A stretch of 25,013 bases of DNA from Stemphylium vesicarium (taxonomy: Eukaryota > Ascomycota > Dothideomycetes > Pleosporales > Pleosporaceae): positions 1-25,013 of the forward strand of contig QXCR01000277.1 of the NCBI GenBank assembly GCA_004380135.1. Direction: 5' to 3'. Below, piece by piece: positions 18,241 through 25,013 of this stretch. Each line of letters starts with the position of its first letter. Positions within the stretch are counted from its first letter, which is position 1. A model generated the notes under the pieces. It was not told the origin of the DNA and ran no database searches. It saw only the letters and a program-made list of their open reading frames with translations. The translations under genes and the position numbers were made by a program.

Positions 18241-20564
18241 ATGCATCAACCCATCTCTGCGGCGCGCAGCCAGAACGAGGCTGTCGACTTGGACCAGCCT
18301 GATCATCGGTCTTCTATCTCAGAGCTTACTTACGACTCAACCGATACCCACAGGCCATTTTCGATTGCGAGTGGAGGCGCATCGATCAATGAGGCCATTG
18401 CGACACCCCAAATCAACAAGACGGACAGGAAGAATAGCGATGAAACTGTAAAACTCATACAGTGCGAACCGCTTAGTGGAGCCGCTTTGGCAGGCTACAC
18501 GGCCTTGGAAGCCCAACATTACAGCTCCACCAACGCAATGTCGGTTCTAGGGAGCAACATCTCACCAGCCGGTTCTATCACATCTAAGTTCGAGCATGAG
18601 CCCAAGGACACACGCCGCTTTTACCGCAAATGGCACACGTCCTGGATCGATAGCTGGACGGCAGAGATTCTGAGTTGCTCTTTGTCTGCTGCTGCCCTTT
18701 TCTGCCTCATCGCCACTCTTCGATACTTTGAGGGCTGGGTTATAACTGAAATGCCACTCAAAATCAACATAAACTCTCTAGTGGCTGTGCTTGCAACTAC
18801 AATTAAGGCGTCGCTTCTACTTGCAGTCGCCGAAGGCAGGTTCTGCGATAGGCTGAAAGATGAGCATGTTCTGACATTTCACAGGCATTGGTCAGCTAAA
18901 GTGGTTGTGGTTCCTCCGTGAAAACTCACTATCTGACTTTGAATCGTTCGACTGTGCCAGTAGAGGGCCATGGGGAGCCTTTCTGCTGACGATTCAGCTT
19001 CGGATGCGGTAAGTGTGTCCAGGAAGAATTATGAGACTTTTTTGCTGAGCAACATTCAAGTCATCTGTCTACCCTTGGCGCAAGCATAACTGTCCTGGCG
19101 CTCGCTATCGAACCTTTTACACAACAAATCGTTCGCCCGGTTACATGCCATAGATCTCAGTCCGCATTGGTTGCTCGAGTTCCTCGGGCGAACAACTGTA
19201 CGGAACTCGGTAATAGAATAGGAACTGGACAATCATTGCTGGATACTGGTATGATTGTGGCCATGTATACTGGACTTCTCAACAATCCCCAATCCGTTGA
19301 AGCCCAATGCTACACAGGAAATTGCACTTTCCCTAGCAGCTCTGACACAATAGTTTCCTATCAGACCTTTGGCTTCAGCTCAGCCTGTGTAGATATCGGA
19401 AACGAATTCCAAAAATTCCAGGTTCATCCAGATTTATTCCACGAATGGTTCATACCAAGCCTGGGCAATAAAGAGTCTCGAACTCTCTCATTTGATAACA
19501 ACTATACCCTCACCCTGGTCACAAGCGACCCGTATCAGAGGTACTATTATCCGAAAGGGCAATACGATTCCCGCACCTTCGGGCATCATTGGCGCCCAGA
19601 GCAAAATGCCACCCCATTACTTCAGTTTGTCGCCCTGACTATCGGCTTAAACTCCACAGGGGATTCTATCCCGATCGGCGCGGAGTGTAAAGTTTGGCCT
19701 GCAGTACACTCTATCAATGCTCAAATCAATCTCGGCGAACTACATGAGAGCGTCACGTCGGAGACACCCCTGCAGTACTATGTGAGCCAAGATTTCGATC
19801 AGTGGCTGTACATATCCTCCAGTGTATTACGGAATGGATCACGGCACGAATGTACGCCTTCGAATGCGCAAACGATAGAACAGCCACTCCCTCTGTATAA
19901 CAACTCATTATGGCAACCTGTGGAAGATCGGCCAGATGGCGTACAATGGTACGCAAAAGATTGTGTTTGGGCAATCGACCAGTCAACAGATTTTTTTCTC
20001 CGTCAAGCGCTGAACAATATATACAGTGACCGGGCTATAAGTGACCGGGCTATAGACTCAGCGGTAGAATTCTCGCTGTACGGCGTGCCTCGTCCTAGTG
20101 GCGAAATCTGGATCAGACAAATCTTTCGCAACGGCACTGCGAGTGCCACGACGATCGGCAAACAGGTCAGTCAGATGGCGAGCTCTATGACAGCGTATAA
20201 TCGTATGTATCCCAGGTTTGAGTCGCACCTAAACTTTGCGTACGGCAACACTATCAAGGTTGAGACTTGTGTGCAAGTGGAATGGCTTTGGATCTCATTT
20301 CCCGCCGGACTGGTAGTCTTGGCGAGTCTCTTTCTCGCGCTCACGATCTGGTCAACGAAGCAAATCCCTTCAACTACTTCTGGGAGGAAGGTGTGGAAAA
20401 CGTCAAGCCTGGCAGTGTTGTTTAACGGGTTGGACAAAGGTTTGCTGAGGGAACAAGGACCGATGGACAAGAAGAGCGAGATGATGGACCGTGCTGCGAG
20501 GCTGCAAGTCGCTTTGAAGCGCGACAATGAGGGGTGGAAGCTGAGAGCTTATACCGGCCACTGA
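18241..20564 (+). CDS. DUF3176-type integral membrane protein (3 exons, 740 aa)
   Basis: Exons are 18241-18835, 18885-19008 and 19061-20564. Intron 1 (18836-18884) is a GC-AG intron (GAAG|GCAGGT) with branch CTGAC. Intron 2 (19009-19060) is GTAAGT...AAG. Splicing restores the family signature: EG, then IGQLKWLWF, SLSDFESFD, ASRGPWGA, LGASITVLALAIEPFTQQIV. Predicted membrane spans are at about 141-160, 177-197, 246-263 and, near the C-terminus, about 648-670. A large Cys-containing, N-glycosylation-rich domain lies between spans 3 and 4, probably extracytoplasmic. The Ser/Thr-rich N-terminus (1-135) is probably cytosolic. The family is common in Pezizomycotina and has no known function. A 15-bp tandem duplication (about 20027-20056) makes a repeated SDRAI in the protein. 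The frame is otherwise clean. Confidence 0.85.
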
Positions 20565-20924
20565 TTGTATGCATTGTCGAGGCAGGGGGGACGAGACGGA
20601 AGTACTATGGGGATTGGGATTTATTCAAGATAGAGCGAGGCCCTCTCCGCGGACAACGGACAGCTCCCGCGAACCATCTCAATGCGATCACAACTCCGTC
20701 CTCAAAGTAACTCTCAATGACGAGCGCAAACAAGAAGACTTAGACGGCGGTCTGTAGTCGAAGATGCTGACAATCCGCGGACAACGGACGTACCTATCTT
20801 CTCCACCGAACCTCCGAACCCGCCGAGACCCTAGCTAGCTCATGTGATAACATACGAGCAAGATAGAACTTGAGAGTAGATAATCCCAACTCCACTATTC
20901 ACAAGCAAATTCCCTAGGGACCAA
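20565..20924. other. Intergenic stretch with short direct repeats
   Basis: TCCGCGGACAACGGAC occurs twice (about 20646 and 20774). It contains the palindrome TCCGCGGA. 20811-20854 resembles 17388-17430. No gene is seen. Confidence 0.4.
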
Positions 20925-21865
20925 GTGATTAGAAGGTACCTAAATTTTCTCAAGCGAGATCAGTGTGCAATCTGGAGAGGATACAAAGAAGTGAAAGATG
21001 CAGCAGGCTGGGCATCACTTGTATTTGCCGGTATGGGCATCTATCGCTTTTGTAAATATCGCGTGGAGTTCGACAATGATGCCATGCGACGCCTAAGAAA
21101 TCTATGAAAACAACTCGAAGTCGCGGCTGATACTCTCCATCCTCACTGGCGACAACTGTTAGCAATCGTGGGCGAATCGGCAACTCCTCAATATCCCGGG
21201 CATCCGCATGAATGGGTCGTTTTCGATGATGGATCAGACCCTATACCCCTACGCACGACATATCTGCTGCAAGATCCATACTATACTTTCGAACACATTG
21301 ACGAATCCGTCATCGACGAATCCGTATGGGGCTGCGAAGACCCAAGATGGACTCCGCAGACAAACGTAATCGCGAGACCAGGCGGCGCATACATCTGTGC
21401 ACTATGCAACGAGCAACAGTCGGAGAACCCAAAAGAAAACTCTTGCTTCCGCTTTCCATCGCTGTTCGGCTGTGTAAAGCGGGAGCCGGCGCCTGTTCAG
21501 GTATACCGCACGCATAATGGAAAGAACAACGGCTTCGTCGCTCTAACTTCTTTCTACCTCGGTACCGCTATTGGCGAGCTCGTCGGGCTCGTTACAAAAG
21601 GTGTTAGACATCTCGATGCAATGGATAGCTCAACGCAATCGGCCAGCTACCAGATCTGGCAAGGAAGAGTAGGCAACTACACGCGCTTTGTCAATCATAG
21701 CTGCAAACCTGATGCGCAAAGCTCGACTTTTACCTGGCTCGATAGGCAGAGGGTGGTGCTGGTTAGTAAGGGGATTGAAGCTGGTGCAGAGGTTACGTGG
21801 GATTATGGCGACAAGTATTGGGTTGGATAAGTCGTGCCTCTGTGGAGAGTTGCTGTAGGTATCGC
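20925..21865 (+). pseudogene. SET-domain protein (lysine methyltransferase type), decayed and 5'-truncated
   Basis: The frame runs from about 20925 (DQCAIWRGYKEVKDAAGW, FDNDAMRRLR) through an in-frame TGA at 21105-21107 and on through KQLEVAADTLHPHWRQLLA into the SET domain, ending at TAA 21828-21830. SET motifs: GELVGLV, YQIWQGR, RFVNHSCKPDAQ and AGAEVTWDYG. The cofactor/substrate NHSC is intact, while the usual ELTxDY is VTWDY. The Cys-rich post-SET tail (LDKSCLCGE...CCRYR) is still readable at 21822-21865 but in other frames, after two small deletions. There is no ATG start with a convincing leader; the frame after the TGA has no early ATG. Intact relatives would methylate protein lysines. 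This copy probably cannot. CGA-to-TGA may explain the stop. Confidence 0.75.
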
Positions 21866-22018
21866 AGAGATAGGAGAAAAGCAACGTAGGATGAAAGTTT
21901 TAGTGAGAAAGCTTAAATGAATCTTGAATGGGGATGATGCAGTAATGATAGATGCTAAGCATGGGTAATTTAATGTCAACTATGCCGGCGATAAAAAGTT
22001 TTGGGCGAACACTTAGTA

Positions 22019-22797
22019 ACGTGTTTCACCAGTACCGTGCCCCTGCGCGAAACGAGCCAGTTCGCGGGTCGAGCCACCCCATCGAGATATTGACAAAGGA
22101 AAATGAAGCTGTAGAGCCACATACAAAAGCCATTATCGCGAGAAAAGCTAGTGTATTGCTATATAGAGCCTTGCGCTTCGATCATGCTACTTATATTTAG
22201 CTGGTGACCGCGAGTTGCGGCCTCTTGCAGTAATTTTGGTTGGGCGAGACGCAGCTGGCGGTGTAGCGTCAACACAACTTCGAGTAGCCACAACACGACG
22301 ATGATTTGCTAGATTTTTTGCAGCTTTGTGTGAGGCCGTTTGCTTACGTTGATTTGCTATATTGCGAGATTTTTCTGCGGTTGCAGCGTCGCGTTGCAGC
22401 TTTTTGAGCGCTCGTTCGGTAGCCAGCGCTTGAGCTTGTGCTTTCTTCGCCTCGCGACGCTCCTCAGCGGCACGCAGTTGAGCCACCTTTGTCTCCTCTT
22501 GCTGCTGCTTATTGTATGCTGTTGCTGCCGCCTCCGCCCCTCTATCGCGAGTTTTTTTTTTCTTTCTTTTTTTCTTTAGTTGTAGCTGCGCGGCTTCATC
22601 GAGTTCTGCAGCTTTGCGCGCGCCGTCGCGCGCAAGCTTCCTGGGATTGTAGAAAACAGCGCTGCCGTGCCAGTCGTCGCCGTCTTGTGTAGTCAGTGTC
22701 GTCCGCTGCGCCGGGCGCTCCTTGATGACGTTGAGCTTGTGTTGTAGCTCCTCATTTCGAGCGTGAAGAAGCTCGTTGTTGACCTGTAGCGAGTGGA
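22019..22797 (-). mobile_element. Fot1/pogo element 1-type, 3' half with its terminal repeat
   Basis: The outer end is at TA 22017-22018, then ACGTGTTTCACCAGTACCGTGC, GAGCCAGTTCG and GAGCCACCCC. This is the same TIR layout as element 1 at 10414/14446-14459 (about 69% identity over the inner 45 bp, higher at the tip). Similarity to the transposon begins abruptly at 22797, the exact point where the 5' half at 9019 stops. Confidence 0.75.
22187..22795 (-). pseudogene. C-terminal tail of a Fot1/pogo transposase (partner of the 9017-10314 fragment)
   Basis: One open frame without stops from 22795 to TAG 22189-22187. It reads HSLQVNNELLHARNEELQ (coiled coil), GSAVFYNPRKLAR, a Lys run encoded by an A-rich tract (22550-22578), EERREAKKAQ, and a basic tail ending RNSRSPAKYK. 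The intact transposase at 10517-12364 has the same order and ends NTPAKYR. There is no start codon in the fragment; catalytic residues and HTHs are absent. It supplies exactly the part missing from the minus-strand fragment that ends at SQSL (9020). Confidence 0.8.
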
Positions 22798-22950
22798 CGC
22801 AGCTTCACCTGAGAGCTTTGGGTAGTTGCACGTCCAGCTCGGTGAGGAGCCCCGTGGAGCGACGTCCTTCCCAACCAGGGTCTTTTGGCCAGGGTCCCTC
22901 GATGCGCCTTCCCCACAGGCCATGACCTTATGCGCAGTCGCCTTTCCCAT
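22795..22950 (-). pseudogene. 5' part of an interrupted ORF of unknown function
   Basis: ATG 22950 opens MGKATAHKVMACGEG and ...LSGEAAS, 52 codons up to the breakpoint TCC at 22797-22795. Beyond it the frame enters transposon sequence. Joined at TCC to 9019, it continues SAGRHGVSAQDVE to a GTATGT that could be a donor site. No family is recognised and no motif is visible. That it is a real gene is an inference from the open frame and from the complementary breakpoint. Confidence 0.4.
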
Positions 22951-23375
22951 CTCCCTCTAACCTTTAGCCACTTAGGTACAAGGTGACAAGCACTGCAGTT
23001 GCGAGGGCCTCGTCACATGGCAGCACGTCTGTCGCCGGTTGCCAAGGTTCACAGCTTGCCTAGCCCATCCGCGCGCCGCTCGCAATCACATCCCTCCTAT
23101 CATGATCTTCGACGTCCGCCCCACCTCTTTGCCCTTGAAACGCTCCTCTCGCCGATCGCACGACGCCATTGGGCGAGAAGCATATTGCGTCGCCACGACC
23201 GCCGCCCTCGCTCTCACTCGGCACACATCGACGCTGCTGCTAGGAGTTTTGTACATGGGGCAATAACACCAAGAGATAAGACGCACAGGGAGTCTACTAA
23301 CAATCCTCAGAACTGCACGACAAAGCCTCCGTCCAGACCTACTCTACCAGCCCACCACCGTCGACTACCCCGAAC
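22951..23375. other. C-rich stretch, gene content unclear
   Basis: Several overlapping open frames on the plus strand have biased Ser/Pro/Arg composition and no recognisable domain. CTACTAACAATCCTCAG at 23294-23310 looks like a branch site plus acceptor, which would put an exon start at about 23311, feeding the small frame at 23376. Confidence 0.3.
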
Positions 23376-23549
23376 ATGCACCAAAGTGCCGCTTCCGCTG
23401 CTTATGCCCTCAACAATAGTACAAAGGTCCTCATCGCCTGAGTCTTCCTCGCCGGCTTGATGGCTATACACCGCGGGTGCTTCTTTGAAAGCGATAAGAT
23501 GCGAGCCTTCACTGCGCCAGCCTTTGAAAAGCACCCTGCAACAACGTAA
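23376..23549 (+). pseudogene. Possible remnant of a small membrane-protein gene
   Basis: From ATG 23376 the frame reads 58 codons to TAA 23547-23549 with a single TGA at 23439-23441. It encodes STKVLIA, stop, VFLAGLMAIHRGCFF, then MRAFTAPAFEKHPATT. The hydrophobic stretch across the TGA looks like one membrane span (Gly, GGA-to-TGA, would fit). The frame is also open upstream of the ATG (ELHDKASVQTYS) to the possible acceptor at 23310. I do not recognise the family. Confidence 0.3.
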
Positions 23550-24126
23550 TCTAGCTCTGCACACCACACGGTAAAGACCCACGAAATGCCGACACCAAGT
23601 ACACCCGCGGTGGAATTTGGCGCACGCGATATAACTACTCCCTCGGTAGTGTAGGCACAGGGGTTGGTGAAGGTAGAAAGACGTCAAGGTGAGCGCATCA
23701 TTGAATACGAGAGCTGCAATCAATGTACATTTGATTACTTGTAGACTGGCAGTGCGTTTCGTAATCTAGACTCACCCGAATGACGGCGAGGCACAATCTA
23801 CAAGGTATTGGTGGTGTGGTTTAGTTGAAGCATAAGAAGCAGGTACGCATCGGCGAGTACGCGAAGCTATGTGGAGATGAGAAGAAGAAGAAGAAGAAGA
23901 AGAAGTCGATACAAGGTTTTAGCGCAAGATTTGAGCAGACCTTAGGGGCTTGCGATTTTGATGCAAGCGCGTCGTCTGAAGTGAGAGGGACAAGGCTGGG
24001 ACTGAGAGTTTAGTGACTCCATTTCGGTTTCCTGAAGCAAGTCGAAGCTATCTTGATAATACCGATTGGGCTCCGTTTTACTAGATTGACTGTCCAAGTT
24101 ACAGGCCGAAGCAACTCTACAACGCC
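23550..24126. other. Non-coding stretch
   Basis: No gene is seen apart from a GAA microsatellite at 23881-23905. Confidence 0.4.
23881..23905. repeat. GAA trinucleotide microsatellite
   Basis: Eight GAA units plus one G without interruption. Confidence 0.9.
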
Positions 24127-24420
24127 ATGCCTCAACGTAACAGCTTACAGTCAGCTTTAAAGGAGGCTGGTATTCAGCTTGCTCTTCAAACTATCAAACA
24201 GTACGTGTGTATTATCTAGCGACGCCCTCCAGCAATCTATAACGTTCGTCAAACTACTCTGAATAACTGACTTGCTGAGATGTCTTCTAGACGCGATACT
24301 ACGCCTAATTCGAGGAGGCTTACAACAACAGAGGACGTGATATTTTAGCGTTTACTTGAACTAGAAGCGCGAGGGTTTCCGTCCCGGCTTGGTGCTGTCA
24401 GTAATATGGCTGGTTTCTTA
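24127..24420 (+). pseudogene. N-terminal fragment of a Fot1/pogo transposase, mutated
   Basis: ATG 24127 starts MPQRNSLQSALKEAGIQLAL, then a psq-type HTH region and the start of the CENP-B HTH (LLELEARGFPSRLGAVSNMA), as in element 3 (LLQWILDLDRRGFPPQV). Three in-frame stops: TAG 24217-24219, TGA 24268-24270 and TAG 24346-24348. Each is one C-to-T step from CAG or CGA, which fits repeat-induced point mutation. Similarity fades after about 24420; no DDE domain follows. Confidence 0.6.
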
Positions 24421-25013
24421 CATACTTGTTGGGAAAGTGCTTGTTGAGAACTGGAGGGACCATTTCACCACCACGTGGCACCTGGGATGTCCTTACCACA
24501 CGAACCGTCACATTGTCCAGCTCAGCAGTAATCTCTGGCTGTATTCGCCCCGCATTTCAGCCTAGTCTTCTCGCAATACACTTTATATTTGCAAGCAGGC
24601 CATCATCCTCAACCTCAGATGGTGCGACGCCAGTCCACCTAAAACATGGCGACCGTTCATGCGCTTAGTAGCGTAGAGAATTTGAACCATAGTTTCGAGA
24701 CCCCGAGCGACGAGTTTGTTCATTCAGCCAATCAACCAAACTACTCAACTCACTAACATCCACCCGGCAGTTGTACCATGGTTCCACAAGCAGCTCTTCC
24801 GCGATCTCGTCCCAAGCATTTACGAAGAACGACGTCGTCCGAATTCGACTGCCGTACCCTACCTACCACACTCACCACCGAAAATCCGCAAGCTTCAAAC
24901 ATCATCGACTGCTTGACTCCATTTGCCGCATTCACGATGCCTGCAATCGACACTAGATGGAGTCACCGTGTCGGGTCGCCCGCGTTAACGGTGCCGCCAT
25001 TTGATACCGTAGA
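24421..25013. other. No gene recognised to the window end
   Basis: Short frames without motifs. The last 60 bases have GC-rich inverted pieces (CACCG...CGGTG at about 24965-24993) that could belong to a transposon end outside the window. Confidence 0.3.

Noticed and set aside
19167..20564. Treating the DUF3176 C-terminal half as a separate gene
   Set aside because: No ATG start at 19167; splicing of 18836-18884 and 19009-19060 joins it to 18241 in frame with family motifs at each junction.
21168..21830. SET protein starting at 21168
   Set aside because: The codon there is GTG, and family-like sequence continues upstream through a TGA, so it is a broken longer gene rather than a short intact one.
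9017..22797. Simple inversion to explain the split pogo element
   Set aside because: Both halves are on the same strand; an inversion with one break in the element would place them on opposite strands.
22999..23460. Plus-strand open frame of 153 codons
   Set aside because: Biased composition, no domain, and it overlaps a more plausible splice acceptor and small frame in another register.
24013..24972. Terminal repeats from TAGTGACTCCAT (24013) and ATGGAGTCAC (24957)
   Set aside because: Only about 10 bp match and the TA flanks fall at inconsistent positions.
1..25013. tRNA, rRNA, CRISPR arrays or bacterial-type operons
   Set aside because: No cloverleaf, rRNA or regularly spaced repeats noticed; splice sites and gene families are fungal.

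Overview
The window reads as a repeat-rich, gene-poor accessory region of a filamentous ascomycete (Pezizomycotina). The evidence is short introns of 49-63 nt with fungal GT/branch/AG signals, a DUF3176 membrane protein, a pisatin-demethylase-type P450, Fot1/pogo, Tc1-mariner and LINE debris, and stop codons of the CAG-to-TAG or CGA-to-TGA type seen after repeat-induced point mutation. Genus cannot be told from the sequence.

Layout, left to right. 1-672: 3' end of a non-LTR retrotransposon. 677-954: a TA-flanked MITE. 1217-2012: a four-exon cysteine-rich secreted protein with a Kex2-type site. 2933-3796 (-): an intact alpha/beta hydrolase of the non-heme chloroperoxidase/esterase type. 4107-5090: MITEs of two families and a third inverted repeat. 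5664-8102: two chimeric ORFs made by an inversion that swapped the halves of a Tc1/mariner-type transposase and an uncharacterised gene. 8220-8478: a third MITE of the first family. 9020-14459: a broken Fot1/pogo element whose terminal repeat holds two more Fot1/pogo elements end to end. The first of these (10417-12517) looks intact. The second carries a likely excision footprint. 14941-16682 (-): a dead P450. 18241-20564: an intact three-exon DUF3176 gene. 20925-21865: a decayed SET-domain gene. 22019-22797 (-): the missing 3' half of the pogo element that starts at 10414. 22798-25013: the start of an interrupted ORF, low-complexity sequence and a mutated pogo 5' fragment.

Two structures stand out. 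(1) Flipping 6432-7673 restores, in frame, both a complete DDE transposase and a second complete gene, so the pair of hybrid ORFs is the product of one precise inversion. (2) The pogo halves ending at 9019 and starting at 22797 are exactly complementary in the coding sequence. The outside sequences at the same two points also join into one open frame, with both junctions at a shared TCC. The simplest reading is that a circle of about 13.8 kb, opened inside the pogo element, integrated into another ORF. The three genes or gene remnants and the nested transposons between them would have arrived together. Both readings are inferences from this sequence alone.
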